Positions 24,719 to 33,812 of a DNA stretch of 64,000 nt are shown one piece after another; the first letter of the stretch is position 1; every line of letters begins with the position of its first letter. The DNA comes from Haloarcula mannanilytica (GTDB lineage: Archaea > Halobacteriota > Halobacteria > Halobacteriales > Haloarculaceae), in NCBI RefSeq assembly GCF_005406125.1, contig NZ_BIXZ01000009.1, forward strand, positions 62,001 to 126,000, written 5' to 3'. Below the pieces are notes generated by a model that saw only the letters and a program-made list of their open reading frames with translations, did not search any database and was not told the DNA's origin. Position numbers and translations under genes: made by a program.

Positions 24719-25834
24719 ATGGTTGATCTCATTGACGTCGTCCTTGAGGGCATCAAGGGCGTCGTTGAGTGGTTCATCGGGCTGTTCATGGACGGTCTCA
24801 GGTCGGGGTATGAGACTCTGACTGAGGGAATGTTCGGAACCCCGACCCCAGAGACGAACGGAGCCTTTGTCTTCGGTGAACCGACCAATGCACCCTGGCC
24901 AGCGATTCACGATGCTCTCATCGGCGGCGAAATCATGCTGATTGCCCTGTTGCTCCTTGTAATGAGTGTTCAGGGCCGTCACACGGTTCGGATCTTCAAT
25001 ATTGGAAGTGCCTACGAAGCCCGAAAAACGAAGAAGACGGCCTGGGTCGGTGCTTTTCTAATCATTACGTGGTATTGGGTTGGAACTCTCGCACTCTACC
25101 TCGTCGACGGGTTCACCATTGCACTAATGCCGGAGCTTTCCTCGGTAGCCTCGGCAATGCTTCAGTTCTTGGGAGCAGCCATCACAAACCCTGGACTGGG
25201 GCTATTGTTCGCCGTGATTGGTGGAATCTCAATGTGGGCTCTGGAGGCGCTGTTCTACATCCGGATGATCCTGCTCTATGTCTACCTGTACGGAATGCCG
25301 ATCGCTATTGCACTGGCCTACGGAAACATTCCGGTCGTATCCGATATCGCAATGGGGTTCTGCAAACGGTTTGTCCCGTTGGCTGTCCTCCCGCTCCCGG
25401 CAGCGATGGTCCTCAAGGGGTACGACTTGATCTACGGCGGTGGGACGCTCACGCCAGGAACAGCGTTCCTCAAATATCTCGTCGCGGCGTCCCTCCCACT
25501 GGTCGCTCTCTACATCACGTGGAAGACGTTCAAATACGCGACTCCGCTGACGGCCAAAGTCGTCGGCGGTGCGACCAAAGGCGCAGCACTCGTTGGCGGT
25601 GTCGCCGCTGGAGCCTACGTCGGTGGCGCCGGCGTCGCGACGACTGCCGCTCGGTGGGGGCCGAAGGCCGCCGCTGGCCACGCCGTCGCGCAAAAAGCGG
25701 CTGCCCGCGGTGGACATGGAGGAAACGATGGCGGCACGCCGTCGTACCGTCGAACAGAGAATGATCCTGGTGGAGCGACAGCGGAATCGGCGAGTGATGA
25801 CAGCGGGATGGAGTTTGATCGAGGAATCCACTAA
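24719..25834 (+). CDS. VirB6/TrbL-like polytopic membrane protein
   Basis: 371 residues. An amphipathic N-terminal helix (VDLIDVVLEGIKGVVEWFIG) precedes about six or seven TM segments (roughly 70-280), including LEALFYIRMILLYVYLYGMP and FLKYLVAASLPLVALYI. The C-terminal 90 residues are Gly/Ala-rich and then hydrophilic (KVVGGATKGAALVGGVAAGA). Topology and position just before VirB4-like genes match VirB6/TrbL inner-membrane channel proteins, whose sequences vary too much for direct recognition. Confidence 0.6.
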   Translation: MVDLIDVVLEGIKGVVEWFIGLFMDGLRSGYETLTEGMFGTPTPETNGAFVFGEPTNAPWPAIHDALIGGEIMLIALLLLVMSVQGRHTVRIFNIGSAYEARKTKKTAWVGAFLIITWYWVGTLALYLVDGFTIALMPELSSVASAMLQFLGAAITNPGLGLLFAVIGGISMWALEALFYIRMILLYVYLYGMPIAIALAYGNIPVVSDIAMGFCKRFVPLAVLPLPAAMVLKGYDLIYGGGTLTPGTAFLKYLVAASLPLVALYITWKTFKYATPLTAKVVGGATKGAALVGGVAAGAYVGGAGVATTAARWGPKAAAGHAVAQKAAARGGHGGNDGGTPSYRRTENDPGGATAESASDDSGMEFDRGIH

Positions 25835-25836
25835 CA

Positions 25837-26958
25837 ATGTCAGCAGATCAAGACGCGGCAGCACGGCGCATCATGGATCAGTTCGGCGAGGAGAGCCGCA
25901 TCCCGTATCTCAATATCGAGGAAGGGGACGTCGGCATGCTCATCGCCTTCCCCATTATTGGGCTGTTTATCGCGGGCCTCACCGGGATCGAATCACTGGC
26001 CCTCCCGTTCGTTGCTGGCGGGCTTGGCTTTGGCGTCGCCGTCATCTACGTCTCACCAACCCATCTGAACGCCTGGACGTGGACAAAAGACGTCTATCGG
26101 TACCTCAAACGGCCTCAGGTCACGTTCAGTGCGCCCGCCGACGCCGACACCAGTACCAACGAGTCAGAGCGCAACGAGGGCGGACTCGCGAACTACACGC
26201 CGTTCAAGCCGGACGAGCGAACGCAGGACCTCACGAACATCAAGCGGGCGTGGCCGGGCGCTGGTGCCATCCAGCGTGAAGACGGCGCGATGGAGGCGTT
26301 CATCGAGATCGATCCAGCCAACATGGACTTCGCGATGTCCGACGACTGGGCGCAGCTGCAAGACGCTGGCGAAGAGTTCGCCAACAAAGAACTGGACTCG
26401 AAGCTCAAACTCCACGCCACAACCCGTTCCTTCCCAGTCGAGCAGATCACCGAGACCATCGAAGATCGACTCACTGACGAAGACGTCACAGAGAACCCGA
26501 TCTTCAAAGAACTCCTCGAGGAGTACCGGGAGACACGGCCGAAGGAGATGCGTGACCGGGGCATCCAGCAGGTTCGGTACTACATCGGCGTTGAAGTCAG
26601 CCCGATAGAGGTCTACGACCGCTTCCGCGACGAGGGGACTCCCGCCGAGAAGCTGACCCAGTTCCCGGTCATCGGCTTCCTGTTCAACCCGTTCGTCACC
26701 CGCCGCGAGGACCTCACCGACGTCGAACGCCGTGCCAAGATGTTCGAGAAACTCGACAGCCGCGTCAACGACGTGCGCGCCGAGTTCATCCAGCAAGCGT
26801 CGGGGTGGTCCGCACGCCGGCTCAGCACGGTCGAGCTGTTCGTCCTGAATATGGACTTCTGGAACGGCCGCGAACACGACTACGACGAGGCGGAGCGTGT
26901 CGTTCGCGACCAATCGATCATCGGCCACTCGCGCCGGGAGGACCCACACGATGCGTAA
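25837..26958 (+). CDS. PrgI/VirB3-like TM domain fused to VirB4-N-like domain
   Basis: 373 residues. After a soluble start (IPYLNIEEGDVGM) come two TM helices (about 37-75: LIAFPIIGLFIAGLTGIESL, LPFVAGGLGFGVAVIYVSP), the layout of PrgI/VirB3 proteins. The remaining 280 residues (for example REDGAMEAFIEIDPANMDF, IQQVRYYIGVEVSP) resemble the N-terminal, non-ATPase domain of VirB4 proteins. In many Gram-positive and archaeal systems these pieces are separate or fused in various ways. The stop overlaps the VirB4 ATPase start by 8 bp. Confidence 0.68.
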   Translation: MSADQDAAARRIMDQFGEESRIPYLNIEEGDVGMLIAFPIIGLFIAGLTGIESLALPFVAGGLGFGVAVIYVSPTHLNAWTWTKDVYRYLKRPQVTFSAPADADTSTNESERNEGGLANYTPFKPDERTQDLTNIKRAWPGAGAIQREDGAMEAFIEIDPANMDFAMSDDWAQLQDAGEEFANKELDSKLKLHATTRSFPVEQITETIEDRLTDEDVTENPIFKELLEEYRETRPKEMRDRGIQQVRYYIGVEVSPIEVYDRFRDEGTPAEKLTQFPVIGFLFNPFVTRREDLTDVERRAKMFEKLDSRVNDVRAEFIQQASGWSARRLSTVELFVLNMDFWNGREHDYDEAERVVRDQSIIGHSRREDPHDA

Positions 26959-29158
26959 CGTGATCCTCCAGACTGGTGGTGGCGCGCTTGGCTCCGTCGC
27001 CGGGTGGCTCCAGAATCTGACGCCAGCAGAGAGTGCAGTACTTGCCCTTGCAATGGGTCTCGTCCTTGGCGTCGGCAGTAAGTACCTCTGGGACCGCTCC
27101 ACTGCGGATGATCAACCAGACGTGGACTTCACCGATGTCCTCGACGAGGAGACACTCGAAGAAGGTGAGGCTGAACGCCAGCTCCTCGACGACATCTCCG
27201 AGTCACACAAGACGGTGACCGCGCCGGCAGCGATCGAGTGGGAGACGCGAGCCGCACGGGTCGGCGAGCAGTGGACGACGACGCTATATATCGCGAACTA
27301 TGCCGACTATCCCAACGACGGGTATCTGAGCGACCTCTTCGAGATGACCGACGTCCAGTTCGATCTGACGGCCCATATCACGCCGAAGAATCAGGAGCGG
27401 GCCCGGAACGAACTGCAGGACATCGCGGACGACCTCCAGGTCGATGCTGACCTCGAACAGAGTATCCGGAGTGCCTACCTGCAGGAACGCGCCAACGAAG
27501 CCGCAGCGACGTACAAGGCCGTCGAGAACGGCGCGAACGTCTTCGATCAGGGGATGTTCATCACCGTGCGGGCCGACGAGAAAGACGAGCTCAGAGATGC
27601 CGTCCAGACGGTCAAGAGTGCGCTCCGGGACGACCCGGCGAACCTCACGCCGAAGACCGCCATCTGCCGGCAGGACCTCGCCCTCCAGTCCGCCGCGCCC
27701 ATCGGCGACAACGAGTTCGGCCGGACATCGATCGCGCTCGGTGGCGCCGTCGGCGCGTTACTGTCCTCGCCGCACAACGCGACGATCCTCGAGGAGGGCG
27801 GCGTCGAGTTCGGCATTCACAAAGACAACCAGAGCCCCGTCGTCATCGACCCATTCTCCCGAGATAACGGCTACGCGATGTTCACGGTCGGCGACACGGG
27901 CTCCGGGAAGTCGTTCAGCTCCAAGCAGAACTTCATCCGCTCTATCGAGCAGAGCAAGGACCGCATCGGCATCATCCTCGAACCGCTCAACAACTGGGCA
28001 GGCGTCTCCGAAGCACTCGACGCCAAGCGGATCACTGTCGGCGGGACACTCGGACTCAATCCGCTGGAGATCCGGGAGACCCCGGAGCACGTCCAGCGGG
28101 CGATGGGTGAGGACGCGAGTCCGTTCAACGAGAAGCTCGACGACGCGATGAGCTTCCTCACGAACTTCTTCGCCCTCCGTGGTATCTCACTGGGAGACCG
28201 CCGCACCACGCTCGAACTCGCCCTCAAACGTGCCTATAAGCGCAAGGGCATCACCGACGACATCTCGACACACGACAACCCGAGCCCGACCATCCGAGAC
28301 ATGATGGACGTCTTCGAGGACATGGTCGACGACCCTGAGGAGTTCGTCGTTCGTTCCGACGAGGAGGCCGGGAAGATTCGCGAGGACGCGACGTGGCTTC
28401 TGGACCAGCTTCGCCCCTTCGAAGGGGAGGGTCGCCACGCCAACCTCGGTCAAGCGTCGGACTTTGACATCCGGGACGAGAAGGTCATCTACCTCGATCT
28501 GGCCCAGCAGGAGGGGAGCGTCGACAGCAGCACGGCGCTGACGATGCAGTTGCTCATTTCGCTAGTCTACGAGCGGGCGAAGGTCTCGGACAAGGAGGTC
28601 GTGTTCTACATCGACGAGGCGCGCTACATCATGCAGGACGCCGCGAGCCTGGCGTTCCTCGAAACGGTGTTCCGCCACCACCGCCACCACAATCTCTCGA
28701 TTCGGCTGGTCACGCAGACCGTCGACGAGTTCTTCGAGCACGCCGAATCCGAGGCGATCCTCGACCAGTGTGCGGTCAAACAGTTCCATCGTCTCGATGG
28801 GATGGACGAGGAATGGGCCGATGAATTCGGGCTGAACTACGCGCAGATGCGGTTCGTCCAGGACGCTGTCCCCGGCAACGAAGACGCCGGCTTCTCCGAG
28901 GCTCTGGTGGGCGTCGACGGCGAGTGGCGCGGCATCCAGGTCAAAGCGATGCCCAAGGAGAAGCAAGTCATCGACTTCGAGCCAACCGAGCAACGGCGAT
29001 CCTCACTCCCCGGGACTGGCGAGAATGCTGTGGACGCGGACGTGCAGGCGTTCCAGGACGATATTGAAAGCCGAGCGACCAACAACGGACAACTCCCACC
29101 TGAGCGGACGCCAACAGAGACTGATGGTGGCGCAACGGGAGGTGACGACGATGCGTGA
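26951..29158 (+). CDS. VirB4-family conjugation ATPase
   Basis: 735 residues from ATG 26951 (MRNVILQTGGG), overlapping the previous stop; the upstream in-frame codons belong to the neighbouring gene. A hydrophobic helix near 15-38 may anchor it. Walker A FTVGDTGSGKSFSSKQNF (about 311-328), Walker B VVFYIDEARYIMQ (about 549-561) and the RecA-like sensor stretch NLSIRLVTQTVDEFFEH place it in the VirB4/TraC/HerA-like group. It powers pilus assembly and substrate transfer in T4SS. Acidic C-terminal tail. The coupling protein starts within its stop codon region. Confidence 0.88.
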   Translation: MRNVILQTGGGALGSVAGWLQNLTPAESAVLALAMGLVLGVGSKYLWDRSTADDQPDVDFTDVLDEETLEEGEAERQLLDDISESHKTVTAPAAIEWETRAARVGEQWTTTLYIANYADYPNDGYLSDLFEMTDVQFDLTAHITPKNQERARNELQDIADDLQVDADLEQSIRSAYLQERANEAAATYKAVENGANVFDQGMFITVRADEKDELRDAVQTVKSALRDDPANLTPKTAICRQDLALQSAAPIGDNEFGRTSIALGGAVGALLSSPHNATILEEGGVEFGIHKDNQSPVVIDPFSRDNGYAMFTVGDTGSGKSFSSKQNFIRSIEQSKDRIGIILEPLNNWAGVSEALDAKRITVGGTLGLNPLEIRETPEHVQRAMGEDASPFNEKLDDAMSFLTNFFALRGISLGDRRTTLELALKRAYKRKGITDDISTHDNPSPTIRDMMDVFEDMVDDPEEFVVRSDEEAGKIREDATWLLDQLRPFEGEGRHANLGQASDFDIRDEKVIYLDLAQQEGSVDSSTALTMQLLISLVYERAKVSDKEVVFYIDEARYIMQDAASLAFLETVFRHHRHHNLSIRLVTQTVDEFFEHAESEAILDQCAVKQFHRLDGMDEEWADEFGLNYAQMRFVQDAVPGNEDAGFSEALVGVDGEWRGIQVKAMPKEKQVIDFEPTEQRRSSLPGTGENAVDADVQAFQDDIESRATNNGQLPPERTPTETDGGATGGDDDA

Positions 29159-32100
29159 GTTCCTCCGCGTGACGCCAACCTCCGAACGCCTCAATCCGGA
29201 GCGTCTACCGCAGGCACTGGAAAGTCTTCACAAACTGACCTCAGCGGACTCAGCAGGGCTAGTTGACAAACTCAATCCGCTACATAGCGACACACCGATA
29301 CGATTCGAATTTCTCGCGCTGAGCGAGGGGGCAGACGACCCCGTCGAATTCTACTACGGTGCTGACGACCATCTGGATACCCTGGAGAAACGGCTCCGGT
29401 CGGTCTATCCCGAGACGTTCGACATCGAGCGTACCGAGGTCGACATCGCATCGCGACTCGTGCAGCCTGTCGAATTCGACCGAGAGACATTCGTCGAGCA
29501 CTATGAGTCGGGCGAGCTAACGTACGAGTTCGGTCCTGACGAGCAATACGAACGTGGCACTGACGACAACGGTCAAGCGAGGCCAGCAGACGCCGAATCA
29601 GTCGCGGATGGAGGAGCAGATGCCGATCCGTCTGCCGACCACATCATCGAAGTTGGAGACACGGCCCTCGAACTCGCACCACCAGATGCGATTCCCGAGG
29701 ATGAGCCACTCACGACGCTTGGCAAACCAACGGTAACATCGGAGGGGACGATACTCGCGCGGCCAGCGACCGAATCCGTCTCCCCACTCGGCGTGCGGTG
29801 GCAAGGGTCGGCAACTCGGAAGCAGGACTGGATGACCTCACTGTCGCCATTCACCGACGACGACGAAGCAGAACTTTCAGCCGTCGATCAGCCAGGGGGT
29901 GCGCTCGCGTCGCTCGTCGACCATCTGATGGAGGCGACAGCACCAGTGGCGTTCCAGGTCGTCTTCCAGCGACGCGCGAGCTGGCAGTCTGATGCCGATC
30001 TTCGCAAGGAGGACGTCATCGACGGGCGGGACACACTCGCCCAGGAGATTATTGGCTCCCTCTTCGAACTCGACGATCAGTCGGAGAGCCGGGATAGAAA
30101 CCAGCTTAGCGACGCGGTTGCAAAACGCATCGAGGCAATCGAGGCGAAAAATCCGAAGCGGTCGTTCACCGCGAACATCCGAGCCATCGGGATTCCAGCC
30201 GGTGACGAGGGTCGCGATGATCTCGATGAGCGGATGCAATCACTTGTCCCGGTATTCGACCCGCTTGACGGGCCGTACTACGAGGTTACGGCCGAACGGT
30301 TGCGCGACAGCGGCTTTCGGGCAGCCACGAAAGAACGAAACGCCCGAGCGGCGCTTCAGCGGCTCTTGGATCGTGAGATCATGACCGGCCGTGGGAAGAC
30401 CCGACCGGAGTTCGTCGTGAGTGGCCGAGAACTCGCGAACTTCGTACTCGTACCCTCCTCGGAACAGCTTACTGTCGAGGGGACACGTGGGACGCGTGCG
30501 GAACAGCAGAGTCGGAATCCGTTGCCCCGTCCCCACCAGGACCTCATGAGTGAGTTCCGAGACGGGATGGCAATCGGGTACGCCCTCAAAGACACCGGCG
30601 AGGCCGAAGACGTGCCGACACACATTCCACCCGGACTGCTGCCCACTCATTACGGCCGGTTCGGAACAACCGGCTCTGGGAAGTCGAAAGCCCTCATCAA
30701 CGATATGCTGTCGCTGTACGACAACACAGAGGGGCCGACGATCCTCATCATCCCGAAGAACGACGACATGGCCCAGAATTATATGCGGGCTCACGCGCGT
30801 CGGTTCGGAATGACCGACCTCGAAGAGAACGTCGTCCACTTCCCGATTCCGGACGTACTCCCTGGGTTCTCGTTTTTCGACCTCGAACCGTCGATGGAGA
30901 GCGGACGACGGCGCGAAGACGCCGTCCAGCGGAAGGCCGACCACTACGAAGAGATTTTGAAGCTCGTGATGGGGACCGACCGCTACGAGCGGGCAACTGT
31001 GGCCCCGACTCTCATCAAGACGCTCATCAAGACACTGTTCGACGAGGAATACGGGCGTGAGAACGGGCTGTACCGAGCGTCGACAGACTACTTTGCCCAC
31101 CGACAGCTCGAACACGCCGTCGACCAGCTCTGGGAGGCCGGGCCACCGAACGAGAACATCGGCGACGCCCCGCGATCGAGCGACGAGGAAGTCACTCGGA
31201 CGATTCGACGGCAGCTCCAGTTAGATTCGAATACTTTCGCGAACGTGATGGGCGGTGTCGGAAACCGTCTTGCGTACATTTCACAGGATACGCACCTGCG
31301 TCAGATCTTCAATAATACCGAGAACCAGTTCGACTTCCGGGATCTCCTCGACGAGGATACGGTCATCCTCTTCGACCTCGGCGACCTCCGCGACGACGCT
31401 GCCCGGATTATGACCGGTGTGATCCTGACCAATCTCGATGCAGCCCTCAAAGATCGCAAACAGGCGCTCTCCGAGCACCCGGACGACTACGTCGTGAACT
31501 TGCTCGTCGACGAGGCCGCGTCGGTCGTGGTCTCCGACATCATGAACGATCTGCTTGAGAAAGGGCGGGGATTCCGGCTCTCTGTCGGCCTGTCGATGCA
31601 GTTCCCCGAACAGATGGAGGCCGAAGGCGGGCGGAAAATCTACCTGAACGCCCTGAACAACATCGGCAGTTCGCTCATCGGGAAAATCAACGTCGACCGA
31701 GAACTGGCCAGAGCGATGGCCCACGAGGAGATGGATCCCGCGGATTTCGCCAATCGGATTCGTTCGTTGCCGCGCGGAGAGTGGATCGCCAGCCTGCCGA
31801 GCCCGACGTTCGGTGAAACGGGGCCATATCCGTTCAGTCTCGAACCACTCCCGATCCCACCGGGCCACCCAGAGAGCAAGTCTCCCCTCACAGCGCGTGA
31901 AGAAGAGCAGTTCACTGAGACGCTCTCCTCGATGCACGAACACATCAGTGACAGACACGGTGTGCCGGCTGAGCCAGACACCTCAACAACGAGAACACCT
32001 GCCGACGTACACGAGGTCCTCGATATCGCGAGCGATGACCTGGACGGTGCGATTGCGAAGGTGGTTCGGAGTCTCCAACTTCGAGCGGGATGCCGTGAGG

Positions 32101-33461
32101 AGAACGGCTGGGTGGCTGTCGAAGCAGTTGACGACGAACTCAGACGACTCTTCGACGACGTCGACGCCGAACCGCCATCGTATGATGCACTCGCGGATAT
32201 TCGAGAACGATCACGATACCTCGATACGACCGTCGATATCGACGCCGACGAGCTCCGCATCCGGCTCACTGAAGCCGGAGAGGATGTCTCGACACCCGAT
32301 ACTGGTAGCGTGCAGGCCGCTGGTGGGAGTGTCCACGACGCAGCACTCCGCCAGATCGAAGAAGAGCTCACCGCACTCGGCTTCACTGTCTCGATCCTCG
32401 CACAGGATGGCAGCGAGAAACCTGACGCGAGGGCGAGTCACCCCGACGTTGCCGACCGATTCGCCATCGAAGTCGAAACGACGACACCCGAGAATCCCGC
32501 AAAGGTGCTCACGAATCTCCGGAAAGCCCAAGAAGCAGGGGATATCCCGCTGTTTGTCGTTCGCCCAGGAAACGACGAAACTGAGTGGGCCGAGCGTGTC
32601 GACGGCATTCTCACACCACCCGTCCGTACCCTCCAGAATGGTGAGACGCGGTTCTACACGACTGACTCGAATCTCACGTTCAACGGTGGAGCGACCGAAG
32701 AAGGTGGAGTGACGGCCGTGCGACCGGCGACCGACGACGAGAACGGGACCCAGAACATCTGGCAGCGTGATGGCGACGAGATCGTCCTTCGTGATACCAG
32801 CGGGACGGAACACATCCGCCTCCCGTCGCTTGGAACACTCTCGAAAGATCGTGTTCCAGCCATCTACAGCTACGACCACGCTGCCGACGAGTACGTCGTA
32901 TACGAGCACGGTGAGCAACACATCTACGAGACGAAATCGGCGTTCGAGGACGACTGGGTACGTGTCAAGAAGCCATTCGTCCCCGAAGCCGACCTCCCCG
33001 TACCAGACTACACACGTTCGACGTACGGCATCCTTATCCTTCACGATGAGGCGAAATCGGTCGTGTATGAAGACGGTGAGAAGCGGCCACTCTCGGCAAT
33101 CACTGACGGGGCACTCCGTCCCGCATCGCCTGAATCAGCGGCCGCTGACGAACCACCCAGTCAGACCGACCAGGCCGATGAGAAAGTCGAGGAAGACCAA
33201 TCGCCACCGTCGTTCGAAGCGTTTGTCGACGAATATCTCGTCGAAGACGCGGATGAAGCCGTGCCGAAAGACGATGTATTCGGTCTCTACAACGACTGGG
33301 CAGAGGCACACGGCATCGACGATCCGCTGAATAAGAGTTGGTTCACCCGGAAGCTCAACACCCACATCAAGGTGGACTCCACGAAGAAGCGAATCGACGG
33401 GGAACCCGTCCCGCATTACACTGGTGTCCGCATCCGGTCTGAAGAGGACTTTCAGCCATGA
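29151..33461 (+). CDS. VirD4/TraG-like coupling protein fused to nuclease-like and primase-type wHTH domains
   Basis: 1436 residues from ATG 29151, overlapping the virB4-like stop by 8 bp; the upstream frame is a shadow of that gene. The ATPase region holds Walker A GRFGTTGSGKSKALINDML (about 503-521) and Walker B VVNLLVDEAASVVV (about 781-794), as in T4SS coupling proteins. Around 1065-1140, ALRQIEEELTALGFTVSILA followed by KPDARA and FAIEVETTTPENPAKVL fits a PD-(D/E)xK-like fold (Asp, Glu-x-Glu, Lys). The last 80 residues (FEAFVDEYLVEDADEAVPKD, VFGLYNDWAEAHG, WFTRKLNTHIKV) match the wHTH at the C-terminus of P4/D5-type plasmid primases. This three-part fusion is unusual and may replace a separate relaxase. 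Confidence 0.8.
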   Translation: MREFLRVTPTSERLNPERLPQALESLHKLTSADSAGLVDKLNPLHSDTPIRFEFLALSEGADDPVEFYYGADDHLDTLEKRLRSVYPETFDIERTEVDIASRLVQPVEFDRETFVEHYESGELTYEFGPDEQYERGTDDNGQARPADAESVADGGADADPSADHIIEVGDTALELAPPDAIPEDEPLTTLGKPTVTSEGTILARPATESVSPLGVRWQGSATRKQDWMTSLSPFTDDDEAELSAVDQPGGALASLVDHLMEATAPVAFQVVFQRRASWQSDADLRKEDVIDGRDTLAQEIIGSLFELDDQSESRDRNQLSDAVAKRIEAIEAKNPKRSFTANIRAIGIPAGDEGRDDLDERMQSLVPVFDPLDGPYYEVTAERLRDSGFRAATKERNARAALQRLLDREIMTGRGKTRPEFVVSGRELANFVLVPSSEQLTVEGTRGTRAEQQSRNPLPRPHQDLMSEFRDGMAIGYALKDTGEAEDVPTHIPPGLLPTHYGRFGTTGSGKSKALINDMLSLYDNTEGPTILIIPKNDDMAQNYMRAHARRFGMTDLEENVVHFPIPDVLPGFSFFDLEPSMESGRRREDAVQRKADHYEEILKLVMGTDRYERATVAPTLIKTLIKTLFDEEYGRENGLYRASTDYFAHRQLEHAVDQLWEAGPPNENIGDAPRSSDEEVTRTIRRQLQLDSNTFANVMGGVGNRLAYISQDTHLRQIFNNTENQFDFRDLLDEDTVILFDLGDLRDDAARIMTGVILTNLDAALKDRKQALSEHPDDYVVNLLVDEAASVVVSDIMNDLLEKGRGFRLSVGLSMQFPEQMEAEGGRKIYLNALNNIGSSLIGKINVDRELARAMAHEEMDPADFANRIRSLPRGEWIASLPSPTFGETGPYPFSLEPLPIPPGHPESKSPLTAREEEQFTETLSSMHEHISDRHGVPAEPDTSTTRTPADVHEVLDIASDDLDGAIAKVVRSLQLRAGCREENGWVAVEAVDDELRRLFDDVDAEPPSYDALADIRERSRYLDTTVDIDADELRIRLTEAGEDVSTPDTGSVQAAGGSVHDAALRQIEEELTALGFTVSILAQDGSEKPDARASHPDVADRFAIEVETTTPENPAKVLTNLRKAQEAGDIPLFVVRPGNDETEWAERVDGILTPPVRTLQNGETRFYTTDSNLTFNGGATEEGGVTAVRPATDDENGTQNIWQRDGDEIVLRDTSGTEHIRLPSLGTLSKDRVPAIYSYDHAADEYVVYEHGEQHIYETKSAFEDDWVRVKKPFVPEADLPVPDYTRSTYGILILHDEAKSVVYEDGEKRPLSAITDGALRPASPESAAADEPPSQTDQADEKVEEDQSPPSFEAFVDEYLVEDADEAVPKDDVFGLYNDWAEAHGIDDPLNKSWFTRKLNTHIKVDSTKKRIDGEPVPHYTGVRIRSEEDFQP

Positions 33462-33812
33462 AATGGACGTACACGGTCCAATTCCCGATATCATCGGGAC
33501 TTCTTGAGACCTGTTCCACCCAAGCTGAATCATGACCTCATCCAATCAAACTCGAATGTCGGAAATCACCCGACTGCGGCATGTTCCACCCAAATCTTCA
33601 ATGGGTGGAACAGCTACGAAACGGCCGAAATGGGTGGAACACGCTCACGTCCAGCGATTTTTAACCTGCTATAGCGGGTGTTCCACCCAACAACCAACTA
33701 GGATAGAACGGGGGGTCCCCGTTGGGACCAAGGGATTGGATCGCGACGTACAGCAGAGAGCGTTCTGTGCTGGCTCAGAGCCAGTGAGAGCCATGCGAGG
33801 TGCTACGTGAGG
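33462..33812. other. Intergenic candidate origin/regulatory region
   Basis: 351 bp with the five TGTTCCACCCA repeats, a short T-rich stretch CGATTTTTAACC (33655-33666) and a GGGGTCCCC palindrome near 33714. An open frame from 33532 runs through the repeats but has no family resemblance and is not called. Confidence 0.6.
33512..33689. repeat. Five 11-bp TGTTCCACCCA repeats (iteron-like)
   Basis: Exact copies of TGTTCCACCCA at 33512-33522, 33582-33592 and 33679-33689 (plus) and of its complement TGGGTGGAACA at 33602-33612 and 33631-33641. Copies two and three form a perfect 11-bp inverted repeat around 9 bp. The array lies between the coupling-protein gene and a primase-like gene, where a plasmid origin, an oriT or an operator would be expected. 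No other exact copy was seen in the window. Confidence 0.85.

Noticed and set aside
33512-33689. CRISPR array
   Set aside because: The 11-bp repeats are too short, irregularly spaced and in both orientations; no Cas genes nearby.
33532-33810. 92-codon open frame through the iteron-like repeats
   Set aside because: Passes through five copies of the repeat and has no protein-like pattern; treated as intergenic.
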